NCBI RefSeq assembly: GCF_000430785.1
Contig: NZ_KE387253.1
Location: 25,378 to 71,284 of the forward strand
Reading direction: 5' to 3'
Length of the DNA stretch: 45,907 nt
Origin: Ectobacillus panaciterrae DSM 19096
Lineage (GTDB): Bacteria > Bacillota > Bacilli > Bacillales > Bacillaceae_G
Numbering within the stretch: position 1 is the first letter of the stretch; each line of letters starts with the position of its first letter. The position numbers and the translations under genes are program-made. Of this stretch, positions 7,682 to 16,509 are shown in pieces. The notes under the pieces were generated by a model, which did no database searches, was not told where the DNA came from, and was given only the letters and a program-made list of their open reading frames with translations.

Positions 7682-8563
7682 CTAGCCGGAAGCATGCTCC
7701 CTCACTGTATTCATAAACTCCCTCGCCGCATGAGACAGCCACTTATCCTTATGCCAAGACATAATGGTTGAAACGCTGCCCAAGCCGGAATCCCAAGGGA
7801 TGGATCGCAGCTTATTTTGAGCGATATCATTTTGCACTGTCACAAGAGGCAGCATGGAAATACCGAGACCGCACGTGACACATTGCTTGATGGCCTCAAT
7901 GCTCCAAAACTCCATTCCTGTCTCTGTTGCGATGCCGCGGCTTCTTAAAAACGCCTCGAAGTAATCCCGATAGCTGCCCTGTTCCGTAAACAAAATATTT
8001 TCATTCTCCTGTAGCGCAAACGATGCAAGAGTCCTTGTATGATCAACATCTGGCGGCAGGATGACAACCAATGGCTCTTCCACGAGCGCTTCCGTATGCA
8101 GCTCATGATCCGCAAAAGGCGCCTGTATAAAGAAGCCTACATCCAATTCCCCTCTGCGCAGCTCCTGCTTCAAGTCCCAGCAAGACCCCGACTTCATGAT
8201 AATATTCACCTTCGGGTAGCGCTTGCGATACGCCTGGATGATGAACGGCAGGCGGTAAATCGTAAGGGACTCCGGCGCCCCGATGCGCAGCATGCCCGTC
8301 TCCTGTTTCTCCATATGGAAAACATCCTTCGCTTTCGTATAAAGCTGTATCATTTCCGAAGCATGCGTCAAAAAGCTTGCACCCACCTCAGTAAGCTGTA
8401 CCTTCTTTCCGATTCGATCGAACAAAGGCGCACCCAGCTCCTGCTCGAGCGCCTGAATATGAGCCGTAACCGTCGACTGTGCATATCCTAAATGCGTTGC
8501 CGCGCGCGTAAATCCTCCCATGTCCACAATCGCCTTTAACGTAATCAAATGCCGTATTTCCAT
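7682..8563 (-). CDS. LysR-family transcriptional regulator (permease-linked)
   Basis: This 293-residue LysR-type protein has a winged helix-turn-helix in residues 1-60 (MEIRHLITLKAIVDMGGFTRA, with STVTAHIQALEQELGAPLF) followed by the effector-binding domain. ATG 8563 has AAGGGGA upstream. It is divergent from the APC permease at 8695 and shares an intergenic TAATC-N11-GATTA dyad with it. It most likely controls the permease in response to a transported compound. The gene and its neighbour are visibly more GC-rich than most of the window. Confidence 0.88.
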   Translation of the reverse strand: MEIRHLITLKAIVDMGGFTRAATHLGYAQSTVTAHIQALEQELGAPLFDRIGKKVQLTEVGASFLTHASEMIQLYTKAKDVFHMEKQETGMLRIGAPESLTIYRLPFIIQAYRKRYPKVNIIMKSGSCWDLKQELRRGELDVGFFIQAPFADHELHTEALVEEPLVVILPPDVDHTRTLASFALQENENILFTEQGSYRDYFEAFLRSRGIATETGMEFWSIEAIKQCVTCGLGISMLPLVTVQNDIAQNKLRSIPWDSGLGSVSTIMSWHKDKWLSHAAREFMNTVREHASG

Positions 8564-8641
8564 TATTGATTCCCCTTCTATCGCTTTTCCCGATGATTCC
8601 TATCACAATTATTCATTTTACCGATGGAAAAATGCTACATA

Positions 8642-8662
8642 TAATCAAAGTATATGAGATTA
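8642..8662. promoter_or_regulatory. LysR-type T-N11-A operator
   Basis: The perfect dyad TAATC-N11-GATTA (8642-8646 and 8658-8662) matches the LysR consensus spacing. It lies 33 bp upstream of the permease start and 80 bp from the LysR start. It is probably the regulator's binding site. Confidence 0.6.
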
Positions 8663-8694
8663 CAATTCTTTTCAAGAACTTTCGAGGTGATACT

Positions 8695-9960
8695 ATGCAA
8701 AATGGAAAAATCGGATTCATCCTGCTGAGCGGCTTGATGATCGGTCCTATCTTGGGATCTGGCATCATTATCCTGCCCCCGGCCGTATACGAAACGGCCG
8801 GAAACTACGCCATCTTCGCTTGGATGCTCATGCTGGGCTTGAGCATGCTGTTTGCTTACCTGTTCGGCAAACTGAGCATCATGATTCCAGGCGACTCGGG
8901 CGTTCCGCTTGCCGTGGAGCGGGCATTCGGAACACACATCAAAAACCTGTCGGCCATCTTTTTCGTGCTGGCCGTCTGCTTCGGTCCCGTCGCGGTTGTC
9001 GGAACAGCCGGTCATTATATGCAGCTTCTGACCTCCCAAACATTCGTGCAGGAGAAATGGCTTACGTTCGGCTTGCTGTGCATCGTGTACATCATATTGA
9101 CACGCAATATCACGGCGGTAGGGAAATTTGCATTCGTTATGTCAAGCTTCATCGTCGTAACCTTGCTCGTTGGCAGCTTGCACACCCTGTTTACAGCGGA
9201 TGGCAACATCAGCCTGACAGAACCGATCACTGTATACGACTTCGGCCACAGTTTGCTTCTGTTGTTTTGGGCATTGATTGGCTGGGAAATCATCGGCAGC
9301 TACTCATTGGAGGTAAAATCCCCGGAACGCACCATTCCGAAGGCTATCGCCTTAAGTTTTACCATCATCGCCGGAGTCAGTTTGGCCGTCGCGCTCGCGT
9401 TCCAATGGACAGCGGGCAAAGCCGGGATGAAAGACCAATCCTTGGCGTCCTTGTTGGAGAGTTTGTTCGGAAGCTGGGCAACTCCATTGATCTCGACCAT
9501 TACAATTGCTCTATGCATCAGCACCGTCTTGCTTGTCATCGGCGCTGTCACAAGGCTTATTTATGATCAAGCAAAAAGCAGCGTACTGCCGAAATGGCTT
9601 TCTTTTAAAAATAGAAACAATGTTCCATCCCGAGCGCTCTTACTTATGTTTAGCATTCATTCCGGCATATTCGCGCTCTACTATATAAATATCGTAAGCA
9701 TTCAACAGCTCGTTGCCATTGCCAACGCCTTCTTTCTATGTAATGCTCTGCTTGGTGTATTGGCATGTATGCGCTTGTTTGCTTCGCCGTTTTTGAAAGC
9801 GGGGGCTGCGGTGCTTTCGGTTTGTTTTCTTTGTATTTTACTGTTTTCTTCGCCTTTTATTTTGTTGGGAATTGCGGTTGTTTCGGTTTATTTTTTGTGG
9901 TTACAGAGAGTAGAGAACAAGCAGGAGCGAAGGAGTATGTTGAGGCGGGTTGAGGAGTGA
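8695..9960 (+). CDS. APC-superfamily amino-acid permease (YjeH-like)
   Basis: This 421-residue membrane protein has about twelve hydrophobic segments. The amino-terminal GLMIGPILGSGIIILPP is the glycine-rich first helix of APC transporters. LLFWALIGWEIIGSYSLEVKSPERTIPKAI is the conserved segment and loop of the YjeH/amino-acid exporter group. An in-frame extension back to 8566 is ignored, because ATG 8695 has GAGGTGAT at the right distance. E. coli YjeH exports methionine and branched-chain amino acids; the substrate here is unknown. It is paired with a divergent LysR regulator. Confidence 0.85.
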   Translation: MQNGKIGFILLSGLMIGPILGSGIIILPPAVYETAGNYAIFAWMLMLGLSMLFAYLFGKLSIMIPGDSGVPLAVERAFGTHIKNLSAIFFVLAVCFGPVAVVGTAGHYMQLLTSQTFVQEKWLTFGLLCIVYIILTRNITAVGKFAFVMSSFIVVTLLVGSLHTLFTADGNISLTEPITVYDFGHSLLLLFWALIGWEIIGSYSLEVKSPERTIPKAIALSFTIIAGVSLAVALAFQWTAGKAGMKDQSLASLLESLFGSWATPLISTITIALCISTVLLVIGAVTRLIYDQAKSSVLPKWLSFKNRNNVPSRALLLMFSIHSGIFALYYINIVSIQQLVAIANAFFLCNALLGVLACMRLFASPFLKAGAAVLSVCFLCILLFSSPFILLGIAVVSVYFLWLQRVENKQERRSMLRRVEE

Positions 9961-10098
9961 CGATAAATCGCACAGAGGAATTAGCAGCACATAACACCGC
10001 CGCTGTCCACATATCTCGGAGTAATTAACTATGTATCAAATCATGGCGACAAACCGATGAATATCAAATGGTGATTGCACCATCTTGTGCCGGAGAAC

Positions 10099-10503
10099 CT
10101 ATATATTGGCCTTATCCGATAACAGTGCCTCTACTGTCGGAATATCTGCGGGTGCCCATTCTAAAGAACGCAATTCTTGAAGGGGCACCCATTTTAATTC
10201 CGCGTGCTCCTTTGCCTCCGGCGTTCCTTTTGTGATTTTTGTTTTATAGGTGAGTAGATTTACAATTACCTTCTCGTATTCATAAGTCGTGTCTTCAATG
10301 AGCTCGTACACTTCCACAGTGCAATCAAGCTCTTCTTTAATTTCGCGCACGAGCGCCTCTTCAGGCTTTTCACCCTCTTCGGTCTTTCCACCTGGAAATT
10401 CCCATAAATTCGGATGGGACATTTCAGTTGAACGCAATGCGCATAGGATATCGCCTTGTTCATTGAATGATACGGCTCCTACGACTTTTACTGTTTTTTT
10501 CAT
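10099..10503 (-). CDS. Nudix hydrolase, MutT/NudG-like (deoxy)nucleotide pyrophosphohydrolase
   Basis: This 134-residue protein has a full Nudix box in residues 38-60 (GGKTEEGEKPEEALVREIKEEL), including the REIKEEL metal-binding helix. The amino-terminal VVGAVSFNEQGDILCALRS and the short length fit the MutT/CTP pyrophosphohydrolase subgroup that sanitises oxidised or modified NTPs. ATG 10503 is preceded by GAGGAG. It is monocistronic, with about 140 bp to the convergent permease and nothing notable between. Confidence 0.88.
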   Translation of the reverse strand: MKKTVKVVGAVSFNEQGDILCALRSTEMSHPNLWEFPGGKTEEGEKPEEALVREIKEELDCTVEVYELIEDTTYEYEKVIVNLLTYKTKITKGTPEAKEHAELKWVPLQELRSLEWAPADIPTVEALLSDKANI

Positions 10504-10766
10504 AGGGGTTGCTCCTCTCTTTAAGTCATTATTAAAATTGTAACATCAATTAACAGCAAAGAAAAAGAATGAAGAAAGTTTATAACAACAAACTAAATAC
10601 TCACAATACATGCTCTTATCCCTAATTCATTTTCACTCCCCGCCCGACCAAAAATAGAAATCTTCCGTTTTTTCCCAAACTGTTTTTTATGATAAAATTC
10701 CCTTATACAACCCACAATAGCTAATCACCTTAATGCTACAAAATTAAAGGAGTATGGAAAAATATA

Positions 10767-11555
10767 ATGACTGACTACAAAATTTTATTTTTAGACATTG
10801 ATGGAACGATTTTAAGGCCTGATGATACGATCGAGGATTCCACTAAAAGAGCTATTGCTCAAGTTCAGCAGAAAGGTGTGGAAGTTTTTCTCGCGACTGG
10901 TAGACCGCTGCATGAAATATCGCATATCGGAGAAGAGCTGAACATCCACTCTTTCATCGGTTATAACGGTGCTTACGCCATACATAAAGGGACGGATGTA
11001 TTTAAAGAGCCGATGAACGCCGAGACTGTAGAGCACTTTTTAAATATTGCTAAAAAACATGGTCATGAAATAATCATGTATACAAATGCAAAGAATATCC
11101 TCACCTCTTTAGATGCTCCAATGATGAAACAGTTTATAAAGAGATTCCATTTACAAAAAAATGAATTGTTCACTCCGGATGTCATTCATGATATTTTGGG
11201 TATGACCCTTATTAACTTAAGTGAGAACGAACCCGCGCTTTATGAAAGGGACGATAAAATTCATTTAGCACAAGTGAATTTAGAAGGATTACGTCATAGT
11301 TATGATGTCATAAGAGACAATGTCAACAAAGGACTTGCCGTTAGAATAATATTAGAGCTTCTCGGCATTCCGAAAGAAGACTCTATTGCCTTTGGCGATG
11401 GCATGAATGATAAAGAAATGCTCAAGGCTGTAGGTGAAGGCTTTGCGATGGGAAACGGGCATCCTGATCTTTTTGCTTATGCTAAACATAAAACAACAGA
11501 AGTAACTCATTCAGGTATCTATAACGGATTAAAATCACTCGGGCTGGTTAACTAA
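10767..11555 (+). CDS. Cof-type HAD-superfamily hydrolase
   Basis: This 262-residue sugar-phosphate-phosphatase-like HAD protein has motif I FLDIDGTI (nucleophile Asp near residue 11), motif II FLATGRP, and motif III/IV AFGDGMNDKEML near the C-terminus, with a Cof-type cap between. The likely substrate is a phosphorylated sugar or a cofactor intermediate. ATG 10767 follows AAAGGAG at a long spacing; an out-of-frame ATG inside the leader opens a six-codon frame (MEKYND) that overlaps this start. A clean terminator follows. Confidence 0.88.
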   Translation: MTDYKILFLDIDGTILRPDDTIEDSTKRAIAQVQQKGVEVFLATGRPLHEISHIGEELNIHSFIGYNGAYAIHKGTDVFKEPMNAETVEHFLNIAKKHGHEIIMYTNAKNILTSLDAPMMKQFIKRFHLQKNELFTPDVIHDILGMTLINLSENEPALYERDDKIHLAQVNLEGLRHSYDVIRDNVNKGLAVRIILELLGIPKEDSIAFGDGMNDKEMLKAVGEGFAMGNGHPDLFAYAKHKTTEVTHSGIYNGLKSLGLVN

Positions 11556-11556
11556 A

Positions 11557-11586
11557 AAAGAAAGGTCTTCTCTTAGACCTTTCTTT
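11557..11586 (+). terminator. Intrinsic terminator of the HAD gene
   Basis: 12-bp arms (AAAGAAAGGTCT / AGACCTTTCTTT) flank a 6-nt loop, ending in a T-rich run. It begins right after the stop codon. Confidence 0.85.
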
Positions 11587-11666
11587 TTCCATAATGAATA
11601 CTTCATTGTTTTTTAATCTGCTCCTGCTACTTAATGAACATCTTTTATAGTAACACCTCTTACTCT

Positions 11667-11866
11667 TATATAAATCCACATTGTTATTCCGACATATCTA
11701 TCTTTTGCCACGTAGAACAAAAGGGAAACTGCGCTCGCTCCCTCTCTATGGCTTACCCCTGCGTGGGCCACGAAAAGGGTTTGACCGCCTCTATGCTTAG
11801 CCGGATGCTATCTCCCCCCCCTAAAAGAAAAGTTTTTATGTCGATTTTTTTAATTGCATTTATATA
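11667..11866 (-). mobile_element. MITE-like element, copy C (divergent subtype)
   Basis: On the minus strand this 200-bp copy starts TATATAAATGCAATTAAA, keeps GCATCCGGCTAAGC, GAGGCGGTCAAACCC and a hairpin region ending GGGGTAAGCCATAGAG, and ends with TATATAAATCC on the opposite strand. The arms differ from copies B, D and E while the core blocks persist, defining a second subtype shared with the left half of copy F. It sits between the HAD terminator and the M20 hydrolase. Confidence 0.7.
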
Positions 11867-11932
11867 GACACCAGCAGCAGAAGGAGCAACTTTTTATTTT
11901 ACCTATCATTTTAAAAATTTAGACTTACATTC

Positions 11933-13165
11933 TTATTTAGATAACATCGTCAGAACAGTTTCTAATAGTACGTTTACTCCTTTTTCACAATCTTCCCAAG
12001 CGGTAAGCTCTTCTTCGCAATGACTTTTTCCGTTTATGCTTGGAACAAAAAGCATGGCAGATGGTATAAAGCCAGCTACGAATTGGGCATCATGTCCTGC
12101 GCCGCTAACCATTCTTTTATGCGAATACCCAAATAACTCTGCGGATTGTTCTAGTAGATTACAAATTTCTTTTTCAAACCAAACTGTATCCCGATCCCAT
12201 AGTTTTGTGGCTTTTACCGCACAGCCCTCTGTCAATGATGACTGCGGAAGTTCACGTATGATGTTCTCAACCAAGCTGATAATCTCTTGATTCTTATGCC
12301 TTGCTTCCAGTGAAAAAACAACTTTATTAGGAATAACTGTATGTATATTCGGAAAAACGTTTACCCTTCCGATTGTATACACTAATTCACTATCAATCGC
12401 ACCTAGTCTTTTGCGAGCTTCAGTAATTAAGTTATTCGCTGCAAAGAGGGCATCCCTTCTCATATCCATAGGAGTTGTCCCTGCATGATTGGAATCTCCT
12501 GTTATTTCTATCTCGTAACATACCATCCCGACTACACATTCAACGATACCGATAGAAAGAGATTCCTTATCAAGAATCGGACCTTGTTCAATATGCAATT
12601 CCAAGTAGGCTGCTGCATCTTTCAAGCGATTTTCTCTTTCACCTGCGTATCCGCTGGCATGTAAAGCTTCCTCAAATACGATACCATCTGAATCTGTTTT
12701 TTTCAGCATCACAGACTTTTCAAATTTCCCTGAAAGGACCCCAGATGCCATCATGGACGGTTCGAACCTGGCGCCCTCTTCGTTTGTAAAATTCACAATC
12801 GTGATTGGAATGTTTGGTTGAATATGATTCTCTACCAGCGTTCTGACGATTTCTAAACCAGCCACTACCCCTAGTACCCCATCGAACCGGCCGCCTTTTT
12901 TTACCGTATCTAAATGGGAACCAATGAGTATAGGAGGTTTATCTTCGACACCTTCAAGAGTAGCATATATACAACCCATATCATCAACTTTGATAGACAT
13001 ACCTAATTCTTCACAACAAGAACAAAAGTAATCTCTAACTAAACGATCCTCTTCTGATAACGATAGCCTCGTTACTCCATTATTTTCCGTACGGCCGTAG
13101 TTTGCAAATCGTTCAAGTTCATTCTTTAGCCTTTCCCCATTAATCAATAACTTTTGTCGTTGCAT
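11933..13165 (-). CDS. M20-family N-carbamoyl-L-amino acid hydrolase / allantoate amidohydrolase
   Basis: This 410-residue binuclear metallohydrolase of the HyuC/AllC/ureidoglycolate group has IGSHLDTVKKGGRFDG (His84, Asp95), NEEGARF (Glu129/130), LHIEQGP and GAGHDAQ, which supply the metal and catalytic ligands. Such enzymes cleave N-carbamoyl amino acids or allantoate to release ammonia and CO2; the exact substrate is unresolved. ATG 13165 is chosen because AAGGAGTG lies just upstream. No hydantoinase or purine genes flank it, so context does not help. Confidence 0.85.
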   Translation of the reverse strand: MQRQKLLINGERLKNELERFANYGRTENNGVTRLSLSEEDRLVRDYFCSCCEELGMSIKVDDMGCIYATLEGVEDKPPILIGSHLDTVKKGGRFDGVLGVVAGLEIVRTLVENHIQPNIPITIVNFTNEEGARFEPSMMASGVLSGKFEKSVMLKKTDSDGIVFEEALHASGYAGERENRLKDAAAYLELHIEQGPILDKESLSIGIVECVVGMVCYEIEITGDSNHAGTTPMDMRRDALFAANNLITEARKRLGAIDSELVYTIGRVNVFPNIHTVIPNKVVFSLEARHKNQEIISLVENIIRELPQSSLTEGCAVKATKLWDRDTVWFEKEICNLLEQSAELFGYSHKRMVSGAGHDAQFVAGFIPSAMLFVPSINGKSHCEEELTAWEDCEKGVNVLLETVLTMLSK

Positions 13166-13322
13166 TTTCAACACTCCTTTTCAAATGTTTAGAGTTTGAA
13201 TAGGTATGTCTTTCTTTGATGAGTATTTAGTGTAATCAAATTAATTATTACACAAAAAATATGTTAATCCTGCTCGTTTGTGAGTTTATCTGGCATACAT
13301 TTTTATGTAGGGGGTTGTTTCA

Positions 13323-13388
13323 ATGAAACGGTATAGTAACCCTTCGCAAACTTTTCAGTTTAGTGAAAAGCAAGTTATAATAAAATGA
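13323..13388 (+). CDS. Possible 21-residue peptide
   Basis: The ORF MKRYSNPSQTFQFSEKQVII(K) has AGGGGG upstream of its ATG. It may be chance. It lies in the ~480-bp gap between the M20 hydrolase and tatD, where I see no MITE copy or clear terminator. Confidence 0.2.
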   Translation: MKRYSNPSQTFQFSEKQVIIK

Positions 13389-13505
13389 TGGCTTTAACTG
13401 TTTTATAAGTTTTCCAAAAAAACTTTATACTGTCTATGTATGTAAGGCTATTACACCTGATCCAAAATATAGCTTACTATATACACATTATGGGGAAGCT
13501 TCAAC

Positions 13506-13619
13506 ATGTCCCCTTATAGTAAACGGGACCTCTACAGGACGCCGGAAACACTAATCAAACTCAATCCTGATGTTCTGTTGCAGATGATTGAAAAGTTAAC
13601 GTTTATAAAAATATTTTGA
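13506..13619 (+). CDS. Possible 37-residue small protein upstream of tatD
   Basis: ATG 13506 with GGGGAAGC upstream opens a frame that begins MSPYSKRDLYRTPETLIKLN and ends with a hydrophobic, basic tail. It stops 27 nt before the chosen tatD start, so it could be a leader or translationally linked gene. No family is recognised, but amino-acid composition is protein-like. Confidence 0.35.
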   Translation: MSPYSKRDLYRTPETLIKLNPDVLLQMIEKLTFIKIF

Positions 13620-13646
13620 ACAAAACCTATGTATAGGAGATTTTAT

Positions 13647-14408
13647 ATGTTTGATGCCCATATTCATCTGAATCAGTATAAAGAGATAGATCAGCAGATT
13701 GAACGCTGGAAAAACGCAGGCATAACAGGTGTTGTAGCTGTTTCAACTGATTTACAATCCAGCTATGAAACTCTTTCCTTAAAACAAAAATATCCGGATT
13801 TTATTTTTGCTGCGATTGGATTTCATCCTGAACAGCCCTTGCCCCCAGCTCAAGACGTGGCCGAGTGGGAACGTCTTTTACACAATGAACGTCATTTGGT
13901 TTCAGCCATCGGTGAGGTCGGATTGCCTTATTACTCATTGCAAAAATATGAGAATGCTTCGTTAGAGAGCTATATAGATTTTCTTGATAATATGGTGTCT
14001 ATCTCTAAGGCGGAAGCTTTGCCACTCGTTCTTCATGCCGTTCATTCTCACGCTCCAATTGCCTATGATATATTAGTTAAACATCAGATTAAAAAAGCAC
14101 ATTTTCATTGGTTAAAAGCAGCTCCTTCTGTCATCGCGCAAATCGTTAAAAGCGGGTATTACATTTCCGTGACCCCTGAGGTATGCTACCGAAGCCGAGA
14201 CCAGGAATTGGTTCATCAGCTCCCGCTCAATCAATTATTAATCGAAACAGATGGACCTTGGCCATTTTCCGGGCCGTTTCAAAATAAATTAACCTCTCCC
14301 CTTTTCTTACAAGATGTTACTGAGAAGATTGGAGAATTAAAGAAAATGGCCTATGAAACCGTGTTACAGCAAGTGAAATTGAATACACTTGCCTTATACA
14401 AAGGATAA
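13647..14408 (+). CDS. TatD-family metal-dependent hydrolase
   Basis: This 253-residue amidohydrolase-fold protein has amino-terminal MFDAHIHLN (HxH metal ligands), a conserved IGEVGLPYY segment (usual IGExGLD region), LHAVHSH, HFHW and IETDGPWPF metal-site motifs. TatD proteins are 3'-5' DNases or related hydrolases; the altered IGEVGLP suggests a divergent paralogue. ATG 13647 has TAGGAG seven nt upstream and gives the compact family N-terminus. It is convergent with bluB. Confidence 0.8.
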   Translation: MFDAHIHLNQYKEIDQQIERWKNAGITGVVAVSTDLQSSYETLSLKQKYPDFIFAAIGFHPEQPLPPAQDVAEWERLLHNERHLVSAIGEVGLPYYSLQKYENASLESYIDFLDNMVSISKAEALPLVLHAVHSHAPIAYDILVKHQIKKAHFHWLKAAPSVIAQIVKSGYYISVTPEVCYRSRDQELVHQLPLNQLLIETDGPWPFSGPFQNKLTSPLFLQDVTEKIGELKKMAYETVLQQVKLNTLALYKG

Positions 14409-14452
14409 CGGGTTATGGCGTGAGAAAAACCGGGTAAAAACCGCCCGATCCT

Positions 14453-14489
14453 TGTTTCTTATGTCGAATTTTTAAATTAGACTTATATA
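14453..14489. repeat. End fragment of the MITE family (subtype with TTAGACTTATATA end)
   Basis: The stretch TTTCTTATGTCGAATTT, then TAAATTAGACTTATATA, matches a second copy at 17798-17832 nearly base for base and resembles the outer end of copy C. No core follows, so this is a solo end or relic. Confidence 0.5.
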
Positions 14490-14491
14490 AA

Positions 14492-14518
14492 AAGCAACCC
14501 GAAAAATTCGAGTTGCTT
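14492..14518 (-). terminator. Terminator between tatD and bluB
   Basis: 12-bp arms (AAGCAACCCGAA / TTCGAGTTGCTT, one mismatch) have a T-rich tail in the minus direction, placing it at the 3' end of bluB. It may also stop tatD transcripts. Confidence 0.7.
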
Positions 14519-14533
14519 CCATATAGATCATTA

Positions 14534-15175
14534 TTATTGCTGTCCCCATATATCATGAAAAATTAAGTTTTGAAGAGATCTCCGTTTTTCCCAATTGACT
14601 TGTTCTAAAATGGGGGCTGATGGATAGTCATCTGTATATCCGATAGAAAGTAAGGCCACAGGATCAATATGAGGCGGGATTTGTAATATATCTCTTACAT
14701 CATTTTTCTTATAAAAACTTACCCAGCCCATTGCCAGCCCTTCCGCACATGCAGCTAACCACATATTTTGGATAGCGCACGCTGTGGAAAGAATATCTGT
14801 TTCTGGAATCGAATTTCTTCCCAATACGTGAGATCCTCCACGCGTCGGGTCACATGTTACACAAATGGTCAGCGGCGCTTGTTTAATTCCTTCCACTTTT
14901 AGACTTAAAAAATGCGCTGCCCGTTCTTCCTGGTAGTGAATAGCTAATGCTTTTCTTTCTTTTTCCGCAGCCCATGCTAGTTTTTCTTTCTTTTCAGATG
15001 AACTTACTAAAATAAAATTCCATGGCTGCATAAACCCTACTGATGGCGCATGATGGGCCGCTTGCAGAATTCGCTGGATTGCATCAAGAGGAATGGGAGC
15101 AGGAAGAAAACTGCGAACATCTCTCCTTCTATAAATCACATTGTAAATCGCTTCTTTTTCTTCATTACTAAACAT
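14534..15175 (-). CDS. bluB: BluB: 5,6-dimethylbenzimidazole synthase
   Basis: This 213-residue flavin enzyme of the nitroreductase fold matches BluB rather than ordinary nitroreductases: YRRRDVRSF, HHAPSVGFMQPWNF, RGGSHVLGR and AEGLAMGWVSFY. BluB cannibalises reduced FMN with O2 to make dimethylbenzimidazole, the lower ligand of B12. ATG 15175 (MFSNEEKEAIY) has GAGGTGGG upstream; a 16-codon open extension is not used. It is the last gene of the B12 region, separated from pduX by MITE copy D. Its product feeds CobT at 20907. Confidence 0.88.
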   Translation of the reverse strand: MFSNEEKEAIYNVIYRRRDVRSFLPAPIPLDAIQRILQAAHHAPSVGFMQPWNFILVSSSEKKEKLAWAAEKERKALAIHYQEERAAHFLSLKVEGIKQAPLTICVTCDPTRGGSHVLGRNSIPETDILSTACAIQNMWLAACAEGLAMGWVSFYKKNDVRDILQIPPHIDPVALLSIGYTDDYPSAPILEQVNWEKRRSLQNLIFHDIWGQQ

Positions 15176-15408
15176 TTTATACCCACCTCTCCGGCTCTTC
15201 ATTAAACCTTGTCTATTAGGCAAGAATATTAAGAATTGATTGAACGGTTATAGAAATGAATAAAGCATACGGTAATTGCCAATCGGTTTCATCCGATACG
15301 ATTATCTATTCTAGAAGCTGTACAATCCTTCCTTTTATCGCCTATATAGAAATTTATCAACTGCAAAGGCACCCTGTATGATTGCCTCATTAAGATTAAC
15401 ACTTTACC

Positions 15409-15587
15409 TATATATGAGTGAACTATAATTTCGACATTTCCATGTGCGATGTGCAGCCAAAAGGGAGTATTGTATGCTTCTGGTTTACCATTGCATGAAC
15501 CACTACAAAGGTTTGACCGCTTCTGCACCTCGCCGGATGATCTCTCCCCACTATAAAAAGACGGTTTTTTTTATTCACTTGTATATA
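15409..15587 (-). mobile_element. MITE-like element, copy D
   Basis: This copy on the minus strand keeps the TATATACAAGTGAATAAA end, GATCATCCGGCGAGGTGCAG, GAAGCGGTCAAACC, a CCTTTG-loop-CAATGG hairpin and TAAACCAGAAGC. Its outer end stops 2 bp before the pduX stop codon. It separates pduX from bluB. The remaining 15176-15408 shows no gene. Confidence 0.8.
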
Positions 15588-15589
15588 GC

Positions 15590-16480
15590 TTATCGAAACT
15601 GATATTCCTTACAATTTACATCTCCGCCAAAATAGGAAAACGGTTTTATCCTAGAGTTTTTTATAATAAGTGATATTTGCCTTGAAATCTGTGAAAAGAC
15701 TTCACTAATGCTTGGGTCGTTCGCATCTAATAAAATCCCTATAACAGTTCCGCTATGGGCTATGACAAGCCCTCCCTGGTATATATTAGATAATCTTTCA
15801 AATTCACTAAAATAAGGTTTTGGCAATATTTTTTGGTTAATATGAGCGCTGATCGTAGCTGCCTTACAAATGGAAGACAAATTCTTATTCCTTATTCCTA
15901 TCTTTGCCAGCTCATACGCCTCTAAAAACTTATGTCGATCCCGCCAGTCATACGGTTTCGATAATTGATTGAATTGAATCGTATCTACAATTCCGCCTGC
16001 ATCTATTCCAATTAACACGAAGGGAGGCAAGGGGCCCAGGCTTTCAATAAGTTGGCCATGTATGTAATCATACGCAACAACATCATCATACATTACTCCA
16101 TCTGTAGGTTCGATTTCACTCGCAATAGCGGAGATAATGTCTTCTGTCAGAGGCAGGGAGTAACTATGAGCAGCCGCTTTGATTGCAGCCACAATATCCG
16201 CCGAACTGCTCGCCATTCCCTTGCCGGCTGGAATATTTGAATGAATTTGCAGACGTCCTCCGCCCTTCATATCAAACCATTGAAGCAGCTTTTTACAAGC
16301 TTCTATCGCTTTCGTGTTTGAGTGCGAACCAGTAATCTCAGAATCTGTTATATTAGGTATAAAGATAGCCTCACTTCTTAATGTTGGTATTGGCAGCGTT
16401 ATTAAAAAAGGACGTTCGCCCAGAACGCCTTGTACAAGCTCTCCAAATGTGCCATTACAGCTCCCCTTGCCTACTTTCAT
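15590..16480 (-). CDS. pduX: PduX-like L-threonine kinase (GHMP family)
   Basis: This 296-residue GHMP kinase has the ATP-binding motif IPAGKGMASSSADIV, the variant seen in PduX, and DGVMYDDVVAYDY downstream. PduX phosphorylates L-threonine to threonine-phosphate, which CobD decarboxylates to the aminopropanol-phosphate arm of B12. ATG 16480 (MKVGKGSCNGTFGELVQG) is preceded by CAGGAG eight nt away; longer in-frame starts exist but lack a site. It follows cbiB by 29 nt in the same direction and is plausibly cotranscribed with it. Confidence 0.82.
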   Translation of the reverse strand: MKVGKGSCNGTFGELVQGVLGERPFLITLPIPTLRSEAIFIPNITDSEITGSHSNTKAIEACKKLLQWFDMKGGGRLQIHSNIPAGKGMASSSADIVAAIKAAAHSYSLPLTEDIISAIASEIEPTDGVMYDDVVAYDYIHGQLIESLGPLPPFVLIGIDAGGIVDTIQFNQLSKPYDWRDRHKFLEAYELAKIGIRNKNLSSICKAATISAHINQKILPKPYFSEFERLSNIYQGGLVIAHSGTVIGILLDANDPSISEVFSQISRQISLIIKNSRIKPFSYFGGDVNCKEYQFR

Positions 16481-16509
16481 TGTTAAAGCTCCTGTTCTGC
16501 TCATGATAT

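Noticed and set aside
8566-8694. N-terminal extension of the APC permease
   Set aside because: The extension overlaps the divergent LysR promoter region and ATG 8695 has a good ribosome binding site and begins the standard first helix.
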